From Paracoccaceae bacterium (lineage in GTDB: Bacteria > Pseudomonadota > Alphaproteobacteria > Rhodobacterales > Rhodobacteraceae): a stretch of 32,921 nt of DNA. Position 1 is the stretch's first letter. Each line of letters begins with the position of its first letter. A program made the translations under genes and the position numbers. The DNA lies in assembly GCA_024742705.1 (NCBI GenBank), contig JANSXZ010000032.1, forward strand, positions 1 to 32,921, written 5' to 3'. Of this stretch, positions 16,881-24,727 are shown piece by piece. Under the pieces are notes generated by a model that was given only the letters and a program-made list of their open reading frames with translations, had not been told where the DNA came from and ran no database searches.

Positions 16881-18174
16881 ATGAGCGATACCCATACCCA
16901 CACCGTCGCCTATGTGCGCGAGACGCAGTTGCCGCAACAGGCACCCCCGGTCACCGAAACAGGCGCCATCAAATGGATGCGCGAAAGTCTGTTTTCGTCG
17001 ATCCCCTATACCATCCTGACGCTGGTCTCGGTCTATCTGATCTTCCTGTTGATGCAGGGGTTTCTGCCGTGGCTCTTTGGCGGGGTCTGGACCACGGCGA
17101 ACATTCGTGAATGTCGTGAAGTTCTGGAGGGCGCATCGGGCGGCTGTTTCTCGGTTCTGACCGACCGCTGGAGCCAGCTTCTGTTCGGCATCGCCTATCC
17201 GTCGGAATCCTACTGGCGCCCGACACTGGCCTTCGTGCTGCTGTTCATTGCCGTGGCTCCGGTGCTGTTCAACACCCTGCCGCGCGATGTTCTATTTCAC
17301 CGGCGTCTATCCCTTCCTGGCCTTCTGGCTGATCTGGGGCGGCACGGTGGCCATCCCGCTGGTGGCGCTGGCCGGAGCGGTGATCGGATACCTTGTCTAT
17401 GCGCGGCTGGTGGCCGGCAGTTTCGCCGCGGGCTTCTTCGGCGGCATCGTCGCCGCCGCGGTCGCGTGGTGGATCGGCGGCTTTGTAACCACGGCGATGG
17501 AGGGCGTTCTTGCGCTCGAGGCGGTGCCATCGCGGGATATGGGCGGCTTCATGCTGAACATGATCCTCGGGGTGGTCTGCGTTTCGCTGTCGCTGCCGCT
17601 GGGCATCGTTCTGGCGCTTGGCCGGCAGAGTTCGATGCCGATCATCAAGTGGATTTGCGTGGTGTTCATCGAATTCATCCGTGGCGTTCCGCTGATCACG
17701 CTGCTGTTCGTCGCCAACGTGGTTCTGGCCTATTTTCTGCCGCCGGGCACCAACTTCGACCTGATCCTGCGCGTGATCATCATGATCACGATGTTCGCCG
17801 CGGCCTATATCGCCGAGGTAATCCGCGGCGGCCTGGCGGCATTGCCGCGAGGGCAGTATGAGGCGGCGGATTCGCTTGGGCTGGACTATGCGCAGGCGAT
17901 GCGCCTGATCATCCTGCCGCAGGCGCTGAAGATCTCGATCCCGGGCATCGTCAACGTCGCCGTGGGCCTGTTCAAGGACACCACGCTGGTCTCGGTGATT
18001 TCGATGTTCGATCTGGTCGGCATGATCCGTGGCCCGATCCTGGCCTCGACCGACTGGAACGGAGTCTATTGGGAGCTGTGGTCGTTTGCTGCCTTCCTGT
18101 TCTTCGTCGTGTGCTACGGCATTTCGCAATATTCGCAGTGGCTTGAACGCCAGCTCGCGACAGATCACCGTTAA
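16881..18174 (+). pseudogene. aapM: Amino-acid ABC transporter permease AapM/BztC, frameshifted as sequenced
   Basis: The N-terminal frame from the ATG at 16881 gives good permease sequence up to VLFNTLPRD (about residue 135) and then becomes Arg-rich nonsense. From 17287 the +1 frame continues as MFYFTGVYPFLAFWLIWGG and runs to 18174 with all C-terminal features, including the EAA loop (EAADSLGLDYAQAMRL) and LPQALKISIPGIVN. The break lies in the CCGCGCG tract at 17280-17286. Restoring one CG there would give LPRAMFYF and a protein of 431 residues, close to the BztC length. The rest is intact, so this is either a very recent mutation or a sequencing error. If real, the AapQ/AapM permease pair would be non-functional. 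Confidence 0.85.
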
Positions 18175-18191
18175 GAGAAGGGTGAATACAG

Positions 18192-18959
18192 ATGACTGAA
18201 ACAGCTCAGATGAAGGTCTCGGACGAGATCGCGGTTTCCATCCAGCAGATGAACAAATGGTACGGCACGTTTCATGTGCTGCGCGACATCGATCTGACGG
18301 TCTACCGCGGCGAACGCATTGTCATCGCGGGGCCGTCCGGGTCGGGCAAATCCACGCTGATCCGCTGTATCAACGCGTTGGAAGAGCACCAGAAGGGATC
18401 GATCACGGTGGACGGCACGCTGCTGTCGTCGGATCTAAAGAACATCGACAAGATCCGATCCGAGGTGGGAATGTGCTTCCAGCACTTCAATCTCTTCCCG
18501 CATCTCACGATCCTGGAAAACTGTACCCTCGCGCCGATCTGGGTGCGCAAGACGCCCAAGAAAGAGGCCGAGGAAATCGCGATGCATTTCCTCAAGAAGG
18601 TGAAGATCCCGGATCAGGCCGACAAGTACCCCGGCCAGCTGTCTGGCGGCCAGCAACAGCGCGTGGCGATCGCACGGTCGCTGTGCATGCGCCCGCGCAT
18701 CATGCTGTTCGATGAACCGACATCGGCGCTTGACCCCGAGATGATCAAGGAAGTGCTGGATACGATGGTCGAACTGGCCGAAGAGGGCATGACCATGCTG
18801 TGCGTGACACACGAAATGGGCTTTGCACGGCAGGTCGCCAACCGGGTGATCTTCATGGACGAAGGCCAGATCGTTGAACAGAACGAACCCGAGGAGTTCT
18901 TCAACAATCCCAAGTCACCGCGCACACAGCTGTTTCTCAGCCAGATCCTGGGCCACTGA
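18192..18959 (+). CDS. aapP: Amino-acid ABC transporter ATP-binding protein (AapP/BztD)
   Basis: The product is 255 residues with Walker [10 protein letters not shown] (47-55), Q-loop FQHFNLFPH, signature LSGGQQQR (150-157), Walker [14 protein letters not shown] (170-182) and the H-loop His207. It belongs to the polar amino-acid (GlnQ/HisP/AapP) class and powers uptake through AapQ/AapM at the inner face of the membrane. It begins 17 bases after aapM and ends the operon; a terminator-like hairpin follows. Confidence 0.96.
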   Translation: MTETAQMKVSDEIAVSIQQMNKWYGTFHVLRDIDLTVYRGERIVIAGPSGSGKSTLIRCINALEEHQKGSITVDGTLLSSDLKNIDKIRSEVGMCFQHFNLFPHLTILENCTLAPIWVRKTPKKEAEEIAMHFLKKVKIPDQADKYPGQLSGGQQQRVAIARSLCMRPRIMLFDEPTSALDPEMIKEVLDTMVELAEEGMTMLCVTHEMGFARQVANRVIFMDEGQIVEQNEPEEFFNNPKSPRTQLFLSQILGH

Positions 18960-18990
18960 TCCGCAAGGCACCGTGGTGCCGGATGCCACA

Positions 18991-19020
18991 GGCGTCGCCC
19001 TCGCTGGCGGCGCCTATTTT
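18991..19020 (+). terminator. Terminator after aapP
   Basis: GGCGTCGCC (18991-18999) pairs with GGCGGCGCC (19006-19014), with one G-U pair, around a CTCGCT loop. TATTTT (19015-19020) follows immediately. This fits a rho-independent terminator ending the aap operon. A shorter hairpin (GGCACC-GT-GGTGCC) precedes it. Confidence 0.8.
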
Positions 19021-19043
19021 ACATGCTCTCAAGGACAACCCTC

Positions 19044-19331
19044 ATGGCTGCCATCGTGACCGCGACGATCACCCTGAAAGACCCTGAAAAGATGCAGGAG
19101 TATGCCGCCCTCGCAGCGCCCACCGTGGCCGCGCACGGCGGAACCTTTTTGTACCGTGCCCGGATGGTGAAGCCCCTGCGCGGCGAGGCCGGGCACCACA
19201 TGGTGGCGGGTTTGCGTTTTCCCGATGTGGCCGCCGCCGAAGCATGGTGGAACTCACCGGAATACAACGCCCTGCACGATCTGCGCGACACCGCCGCCGA
19301 CGTGGTTTTCGTTCTGCACGAAGACCTGTAG
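19044..19331 (+). CDS. DUF1330 family protein
   Basis: The product is 95 residues, a single dimeric alpha/beta-barrel of the DUF1330 type: it starts AAIVTATITLKDPEKMQEYAA, has the central HGGTFLYRAR and then the AEAWWNSPEYNALHDLRDTAA helix. The biochemical role of this family is not established. AAGGA at 19031-19035 is eight bases from the ATG at 19044, preferred over the in-frame ATG at 19023, which sits against the preceding terminator. The gene converges with sixA, with only three bases between the two stop codons. Confidence 0.85.
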   Translation: MAAIVTATITLKDPEKMQEYAALAAPTVAAHGGTFLYRARMVKPLRGEAGHHMVAGLRFPDVAAAEAWWNSPEYNALHDLRDTAADVVFVLHEDL

Positions 19332-19334
19332 CGC

Positions 19335-19817
19335 TCAGTCCGTCAGGTCGCGGGGCACAATGAAATCCACCGCAACGCCCTGCCGGACATCGCCCCAGCC
19401 GGGTTCGGCGAAGTCGATTACCAGCGTTGCGCCGGTGGGGTAAGTGGCAAACCCGTGGTGGGCCGGGGCACGGCGCACCAGGCTGTGCGCGAGATCCGCG
19501 ATGCCGGGGTTGTGGCCGATCATCAAAACGCAATCTCCCGTCGCCTTGTGCAGCACCGCCATCATCGTTTGCGGCTCGGCCAGGTAAAGCGTCCGCGTGA
19601 ATTGCGGTTCCAGATCCAGATCAAGCCCCTCGAAAGTTTCAAACGTGCGCTGCGCCGACGATACGATGGCCTGATCCGGAATGTGCCCTTGCGCGCGCAG
19701 CCATTGGCCCAGCGCCGTTGCCGCCGTGCGGCCGCGCCGGTTCAGCGGGCGTTCGTGATCGGGCTGGCCGGTGGCCCAGTCGGATTTGGCGTGGCGCATC
19801 AGGATCAGTCGGGGCAT
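19335..19817 (-). CDS. sixA: SixA-type histidine phosphatase
   Basis: The product is 160 residues. The phosphoglycerate-mutase-like core is evident: LILMRHAKSDW with the phospho-acceptor His9, HERPLNRRGR, SSAQRT and the second catalytic His102 in GHNPG. SixA proteins dephosphorylate phosphohistidine, in E. coli on the nitrogen PTS protein NPr; the target here is unknown. A clear GGAGG lies seven bases before the ATG. It starts two bases after the ferredoxin-like gene ends, so it is probably the last gene of the yidC-to-sixA unit. Confidence 0.88.
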   Translation of the reverse strand: MPRLILMRHAKSDWATGQPDHERPLNRRGRTAATALGQWLRAQGHIPDQAIVSSAQRTFETFEGLDLDLEPQFTRTLYLAEPQTMMAVLHKATGDCVLMIGHNPGIADLAHSLVRRAPAHHGFATYPTGATLVIDFAEPGWGDVRQGVAVDFIVPRDLTD

Positions 19818-19819
19818 CG

Positions 19820-20470
19820 TTATCCTCCGGTAAAGCTGGCCATGTGGAACGCGGATTGGGCATCGTGGCGGCCCAGACGCGCCGAAACCGGACAGGCACG
19901 GCGCGCGGCGCAGCCCCGGCTGCGGCAGGCGGCGGTATCGGGCCCGGTGATATGCGCCTTGCAGCCAGCGACGTCATAGGCGGTGCCGTCGAAGGCGTCG
20001 ACCGGGCAGGCGGTGCGGCAGGGCCTGTCGATGCAGCTGTCGCAGGGGTTGGGCGGTGGGGCCGGCAGATCGATCCGCCGGGGCAGGGCAAGCGCGCCAC
20101 GGAACGAGACGAACAGCCCGGCCCGGTCATGCACCAGCAACATGATCGGCGAGGCATGGATGCGCCCGCTGCGGGTGGCCCAGCGGAAGAACGGTGCATA
20201 GGGCGGCCCGCCAAAGGGAAACACCGGCGTTGCGCCGATCTGTGCGGCCCAGTCACCGATCACCCGCCGCGACCACCGATCCATTGGATGCGCCGCACCG
20301 TCGCGGGCTTCGGGGGTGTCGCGAAAGGCCGGCCAGAACGCCGGTTCGTCGGGCCCCAGCAGCAGAAGCGTGCCACATCCGGGTGGCGCCCCATCCGAGG
20401 GTTCGGGATGAAACCCGCCCAGAACCGTCAGGTGGCGCGCGGCAGCCGCCTGTTCCAGCGCGGCCAGCAC
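19820..20470 (-). CDS. Ferredoxin-like protein with two putative 4Fe-4S clusters
   Basis: The product is 216 residues, starting at GTG. About 130 N-terminal residues have no recognised fold signature (AAHPMDRWSRR and FPFGGPPYAPFFRWA stand out). The C-terminal part holds eight cysteines: C143-x2-C146-x4-C151-x3-C155-Pro and C170, C182, C187, C193-Pro, a pattern like the two-cluster module of QueG-type and related iron-sulfur proteins. No cobalamin domain typical of QueG is evident, and the length is far shorter. It starts five bases after argB ends, in the same transcript. Function unknown; an electron-transfer or reductase role is inference. Confidence 0.7.
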   Translation of the reverse strand: MLAALEQAAAARHLTVLGGFHPEPSDGAPPGCGTLLLLGPDEPAFWPAFRDTPEARDGAAHPMDRWSRRVIGDWAAQIGATPVFPFGGPPYAPFFRWATRSGRIHASPIMLLVHDRAGLFVSFRGALALPRRIDLPAPPPNPCDSCIDRPCRTACPVDAFDGTAYDVAGCKAHITGPDTAACRSRGCAARRACPVSARLGRHDAQSAFHMASFTGG

Positions 20471-20475
20471 GCCGG

Positions 20476-21351
20476 TCAGCCCGGAACCGTATCGGGCCGG
20501 ATCAACGATCCCGCGCCATGTTCGGTGAAAAGCTCCAGAAGCACCGAATTCGGCGCGCGCCCGTCCAGGATGACAACCGCGCGGACACCCTTGGCAATCG
20601 CATCCAGAGCGGTTTCAGTTTTTGGAATCATGCCGCCCGCGATGACACCGCTGGCTGTCATCTCGCGGATCTGGGCGGCGCGCAATTCTGTCACCACCTC
20701 GCCTTCGGCATTCTTCACGCCGGACACATCCGTCAGCAACAGCAACCGGTCCGCGGTCAGCGCGCCGGCGATGGCACCGGCGGCGGTGTCGCCGTTCACG
20801 TTGAAGGTTTCGCCGTTGCGCCCGGCCCCCAGCGGTGCGACGACGGGGATCATGTCACGTTCGAACAGCGTGTGCAGCAACTTGGGGTTCATCTTGGCCG
20901 GCGTGCCCACGAACCCCAGGTCGGGGTGCGTCTGGTCGCAGATCATCAGGTTCGCGTCCTTGCCTGACAGGCCCACCGCCATGCCGCCCTGCGCGTTGAT
21001 CGCCTGCACGATGCGTTTGTTGACAACGCCTGAAAGCACCATCTCGACGACCTCTACAGTGGCCTTGTCGGTGACGCGCTTGCCGCCGACAAACTCGGAA
21101 CGGATGTCCAGCCTGTCGAGCATCGCGTTGATCATCGGCCCGCCGCCATGCACGATCACGGGGTTTACCCCGACCTGGCGCAACAACACCACGTCGCGGG
21201 CGAACTCCTCCATCGCCGCATCGCTGCCCATGGCATGACCGCCCAGCTTGATGACGACCGTCGCATCGGTGTAGCGCTGCATATAGGGCAGGGCACGCGA
21301 CAGGGTCTGCGCGGTGCCGATCCAATCCTGGTTCATGTCTCTGGTCTTCAT
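20476..21351 (-). CDS. argB: Acetylglutamate kinase
   Basis: The product is 291 residues and catalyses phosphorylation of N-acetyl-L-glutamate, the second step of arginine synthesis. Visible are the phosphate-binding KLGGHAMG with Lys35, the VHGGGP loop (68-73), [11 protein letters not shown], the [12 protein letters not shown] segment and [19 protein letters not shown] precedes the ATG at good spacing. It follows engB by 45 bases on the same strand, in a cluster with yidC. The longer N-terminus before ATVVIKLGG resembles arginine-inhibited forms, but feedback behaviour cannot be read from it. Confidence 0.96.
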   Translation of the reverse strand: MKTRDMNQDWIGTAQTLSRALPYMQRYTDATVVIKLGGHAMGSDAAMEEFARDVVLLRQVGVNPVIVHGGGPMINAMLDRLDIRSEFVGGKRVTDKATVEVVEMVLSGVVNKRIVQAINAQGGMAVGLSGKDANLMICDQTHPDLGFVGTPAKMNPKLLHTLFERDMIPVVAPLGAGRNGETFNVNGDTAAGAIAGALTADRLLLLTDVSGVKNAEGEVVTELRAAQIREMTASGVIAGGMIPKTETALDAIAKGVRAVVILDGRAPNSVLLELFTEHGAGSLIRPDTVPG

Positions 21352-21396
21352 CCTTTGTCCTTCTGCGCGGGGCGTCCTTGCGGGGGCTGGCCGGCC

Positions 21397-22056
21397 CTAG
21401 GGCTCAAGGCCGGCGATCGCGTTGCGCAGCGTGGCGATCCCGTCGCCTTTCTCGCTCGAGGTTACGATAAGCTCGGGGAAGGCAGCGGGGTGGCGGGCCA
21501 GCGCGCCACGCACCTGCTCGAGAACCCGCTCCTGTTCGGCGGCCTTCACCTTGTCGGCCTTGGTCAGCACACATTGAAAGGCCACCGCCGAACTGTCCAG
21601 CAGGCTGAGGATTTCCTCATCGACGGATTTGATGCCATGCCGCATGTCGATCAGCACAAAGGCCCGGCGCAGCGTCTGGCGCCCCGACAGGTACTGCTTC
21701 AACAACTTTTGCCATTTCGCGACCACGGCAACCGGCGCATTGGCAAAACCATAGCCGGGCAGATCCACCAGATAGTGATCCGCGCCGATGGTGAAAAAGT
21801 TGATCTCCTGGGTGCGTCCGGGCGTGTTCGACGCCCGCGCCAGGCCCTTGCGGCCGGTCAGCGCGTTGATCAGCGTCGACTTGCCGACGTTCGAGCGGCC
21901 GGCGAAGCACACCTCAAGGCGATCAGCAGGCGGCAACCCCGACATGGCGACCACGCCCTTCACGAAATCCGATTGACCGGCAAACAGCCGCCGCCCGGTT
22001 TCGGCCTCTTCCGCCGTCGGCGTCTCGGCCAGCGGAAACCGAAGGCCGGATGTCAT
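21397..22056 (-). CDS. engB: Ribosome biogenesis GTP-binding protein EngB (YihA/YsxC)
   Basis: The product is 219 residues. GTPase motifs are in order: G1 GRSNVGKS (53-60), G2 region NTPGRTQ (77-83), G3 DLPGYG (98-103), G4 TKAD (165-168) and G5 TSSEKG. EngB is an essential cytoplasmic GTPase needed for late 50S assembly. The ATG overlaps the stop of the MOSC gene (ATGA), so it is translationally coupled to it. Confidence 0.96.
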   Translation of the reverse strand: MTSGLRFPLAETPTAEEAETGRRLFAGQSDFVKGVVAMSGLPPADRLEVCFAGRSNVGKSTLINALTGRKGLARASNTPGRTQEINFFTIGADHYLVDLPGYGFANAPVAVVAKWQKLLKQYLSGRQTLRRAFVLIDMRHGIKSVDEEILSLLDSSAVAFQCVLTKADKVKAAEQERVLEQVRGALARHPAAFPELIVTSSEKGDGIATLRNAIAGLEP

Positions 22057-22802
22057 GCCCTTTCGACCTTGTCACCGGGGGCGATGGCGCCGGATTCGAT
22101 GACCTCGGCATAGACACCGAAATTCTGGTGCCCCCAACCGCCGCGCAGGGCACCCAGGGTATCGGCGTCGCGCAACCCGGTTTCAGGGTTGGCCGCGGTG
22201 TGAAGGCAGCGTTCGATCGGATCGCGCAACGCCAGAACCGTGCTGCCGATGCGCAGCTTCTGACCGATCAGATCAAACTCCTGCCACGGGTCAAGACCTT
22301 CAAGCCAGATGTTGCAACGCCAGCGTTCGGGTTCGATCGGGCGGCCGATCCGGTCGGCCACCGCGCGGTGCGAGGCATGGTTGAGAAGGCTGACCGAAGG
22401 GTAATCCGTATCGGTCATGCCGCGATCGGCGGTGACAACGGCGCGCGCCCCGGCGCGGTTGGCCGGCGTCAGCGGGGCCACCCATGCCAGAAACTGCGCC
22501 GCCTCTTGCGGATCGTCCGGGTGAAATGCCATTTCGCCCAGATCCTTGTGCCGCAGCGACACGCGGGCGTTTGTTTCGTCCAGTTCGGCCCACAAACCGG
22601 CCAGCCCGGGCGTCCGCGTGCCGATCATGAAGTTCTGACAGGGCGCCCAAGCGCCGCCTGCATAGGTTGTCTGATCGTGCGTCACGGCCCAGTGCCGGTC
22701 CCATGGCATCGTAGCACCGGCGCGCAACGCCACCTGCCGCAGCGCCTCGCGGCCGTGGCTCTTGATGGGATGGCGCCACAGGTCCGTGACTGTCGCGATC
22801 AT
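22053..22802 (-). CDS. MOSC domain-containing protein
   Basis: The product is 249 residues. An N-terminal MOSC_N-like beta-barrel (TDLWRHPIKSHGRE, DRHWAVTHD) precedes a MOSC domain with RCNIWLEGLDPWQE, the RIGSTVLALRDPIERC motif holding the conserved Cys199, and GALRGGWGHQNFGVYAEV near the end. MOSC proteins bind molybdenum cofactor or carry sulfur, as in mARC-type reductases. Substrate unknown. It overlaps yidC upstream and engB downstream, each as ATGA, a tight translational chain. Confidence 0.85.
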   Translation of the reverse strand: MIATVTDLWRHPIKSHGREALRQVALRAGATMPWDRHWAVTHDQTTYAGGAWAPCQNFMIGTRTPGLAGLWAELDETNARVSLRHKDLGEMAFHPDDPQEAAQFLAWVAPLTPANRAGARAVVTADRGMTDTDYPSVSLLNHASHRAVADRIGRPIEPERWRCNIWLEGLDPWQEFDLIGQKLRIGSTVLALRDPIERCLHTAANPETGLRDADTLGALRGGWGHQNFGVYAEVIESGAIAPGDKVERA

Positions 22803-24613
22803 TTTTCCGCGCTTTTCTGTTTGCGTTTGAAGCCGGATTTGATGTTGCCGAACACGTCGGGCTTATAGCCTTGGCTGCGCATGATCAGATATTGCTGTGT
22901 GAAGGTGATCGTGTTGTTGGCAATCCAGTACACCACCAGGCCGCTGGCGAAGCCGCCCAGCATGAACATGAAAACCCAGGGCATCCACGCAAAGATCATC
23001 TGCTGGGTGGCGTCTGTCGGGGCGGGATTCAGCTTTTGCTGCAACCACATCGAGATGCCCAGAAGCAGCGGCAGGATACCGATGAAGATCAGCGCCATGA
23101 TGCTGCCGGGTTCGGGGCCGGCGTTGGGCAGAAGCCCGAACAGGTTCAACAACGATGTCGGGTCCGGTGCGCTGAGGTCCTGGAACGGGCCGAAAAACGG
23201 TGCATGGCGCAGTTCGATGGTGACAAAGATCACCTTGTAGAGCGAAAAGAAGATTGGAATCTGAAGCAGGATCGGCAGACAGCCCGCCGCCGGGTTCACC
23301 TTTTCCTTCTTGTACAGTTCCATCATGCCTTGCTGAAGCTTCTGACGGTCGTCGCCCGCGCTTTCCTTCAGCTTTTCCATCTGCGGCTGGAGCTCTTTCA
23401 TCTTGGCCATCGAGACGTACGACTTGTAGGCCAACGGGAACAGAAGCGCCTTGATGATCAGCGTCAGGCCGATGATTGCCCAGCCCATGTTGCCGATCAT
23501 CGCGTTGATCTCGTGCAGCAGCCAGAAGATCGGTTTGGTCAGGAAAAAGAACCAACCCCAGTCGATGCTGTCCAGAAAGCCCTCGATTCCGCCCTGCTCG
23601 TAGGATCGGATCGCTTCCCATTCCTTGGCGCCGCTGAACAACTGTGTGGTCGCGGTGACGGATTGGCCGGGGGCCAGGGTGCGCGTGGGCAGAACCGCTT
23701 CGGTCTGGTAGATGTCGCGGCGGTCGTCGTATTTGACCACCGACTTGAAGGCGCTGCCGGGGGCGGGAACCAGCGTCGACATCCAGAAGTGATCGGTGAA
23801 CCCGATCCAGCCGTTGGCCGACACCTGCGTAACTTCGGCGCGCGCGCCTTCGTTCGGGTTGATCGCGTATTCGGTGACATCGTCATAGTCGATTTCGGCC
23901 AGTTCTCCATCGGCCATGCCAACGACACCCTCGTGCAGGATGAAGAAGTTCTTCATGTCCTGCGGCTGTCCGTGCCGCGCCAGAATGCCATAGGGCGCCA
24001 GGCTGACGGTGCCGTCGGCGGTGTTCTCGACGCTCTGGGTGACGGTGAACATGTAGTCGGGATCGACCGAAACCTCTCGCCGGAAAACCTGGCCCTTGCC
24101 GTTGTCCCAGACCAGATGCAGCGGCGAATCCTCGCTCAGGACTTCGCCGGATTCGATCTGCCACAGGGTGTTGGCCCCCGGCACATCCTCCAGCGCCAGC
24201 CCCGCGCCGGGCGCCCAGCCATAAAGCGCGTAGAACGCGCCGGGCGTGCCGACCGGCGACAGCACGGTGACGATTTCGGCGTCTTCATCCAGCGACACCC
24301 GGTAGTCCTTCAGCGACAGATCGTCGATGCGCCCGCCCAAAAGCGAGATCGTCCCGGTCAGTTTGGCGGTGTCGATCGGAATGCGGGTGTCTTCCGACAG
24401 CGCGGCAGCGCGGGCGTCCGCCGGCGTGGCGACCGATGCAGGCGGTGTGGCCGTGCCCGGCACGCTGGCCTGCGGAACGGTGCCGTCCTGTGCGACAGGC
24501 GGCTGGTTGACCGGAATCTCGGGTTCGGGCGGCGGAAACAGCACGAACCAGACCAGAATCACGATGAAACTGAGCGCCGTTGCGAGGATGAGATTCTTGT
24601 TTTGATCGTCCAT
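22799..24613 (-). CDS. yidC: Membrane protein insertase YidC
   Basis: The product is 604 residues. It starts MDDQNKNLILATALSFIVILVWF (N-terminal anchor, residues 8-25), then has a Pro/Ala-rich linker and a large periplasmic P1 domain (roughly 55-350). The C-terminal insertase core contains YKSYVSMAKMKELQPQ, YKKEKVNPAAGCLPILLQIP and FFSLYKVIFVTIELRHAPFF, with the conserved groove arginine in ELRHAP. It inserts membrane proteins alone or with SecYEG. The stop overlaps the MOSC start. A promoter-like site lies upstream. Confidence 0.97.
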   Translation of the reverse strand: MDDQNKNLILATALSFIVILVWFVLFPPPEPEIPVNQPPVAQDGTVPQASVPGTATPPASVATPADARAAALSEDTRIPIDTAKLTGTISLLGGRIDDLSLKDYRVSLDEDAEIVTVLSPVGTPGAFYALYGWAPGAGLALEDVPGANTLWQIESGEVLSEDSPLHLVWDNGKGQVFRREVSVDPDYMFTVTQSVENTADGTVSLAPYGILARHGQPQDMKNFFILHEGVVGMADGELAEIDYDDVTEYAINPNEGARAEVTQVSANGWIGFTDHFWMSTLVPAPGSAFKSVVKYDDRRDIYQTEAVLPTRTLAPGQSVTATTQLFSGAKEWEAIRSYEQGGIEGFLDSIDWGWFFFLTKPIFWLLHEINAMIGNMGWAIIGLTLIIKALLFPLAYKSYVSMAKMKELQPQMEKLKESAGDDRQKLQQGMMELYKKEKVNPAAGCLPILLQIPIFFSLYKVIFVTIELRHAPFFGPFQDLSAPDPTSLLNLFGLLPNAGPEPGSIMALIFIGILPLLLGISMWLQQKLNPAPTDATQQMIFAWMPWVFMFMLGGFASGLVVYWIANNTITFTQQYLIMRSQGYKPDVFGNIKSGFKRKQKSAEK

Positions 24614-24649
24614 CGGGGGCCGCCACCTCGTTCATGGGAAGACAGGGTG

Positions 24650-24678
24650 GTTCAACAGAGTGCAGCACCAAAGGTCAA
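24650..24678 (-). promoter_or_regulatory. Weak promoter-like site upstream of yidC
   Basis: On the minus strand, TTGACC (24678-24673) is followed after 17 bases by TTGAAC (24655-24650). The -35 match is good and the -10 poor. It lies about 37 bases upstream of the yidC ATG, within the 114-base gap after the EAL gene. Confidence 0.3.
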
Positions 24679-24727
24679 GGGGAATCGGGCCATCGAGACG
24701 GGGTCAAACCCGCGCAGGCCGGGTGTT

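Noticed and set aside
17248..17300. Programmed frameshifting in aapM
   Set aside because: No slippery heptamer, stimulatory structure or internal Shine-Dalgarno was seen, and permeases of this family are not known to use recoding. Mutation or sequencing error is simpler.
19323..19349. Dyad GACCTG/CAGGTC across the convergent stops of the DUF1330 and sixA genes
   Set aside because: A 6-bp stem with a 15-base loop and no T-run is within chance expectation.
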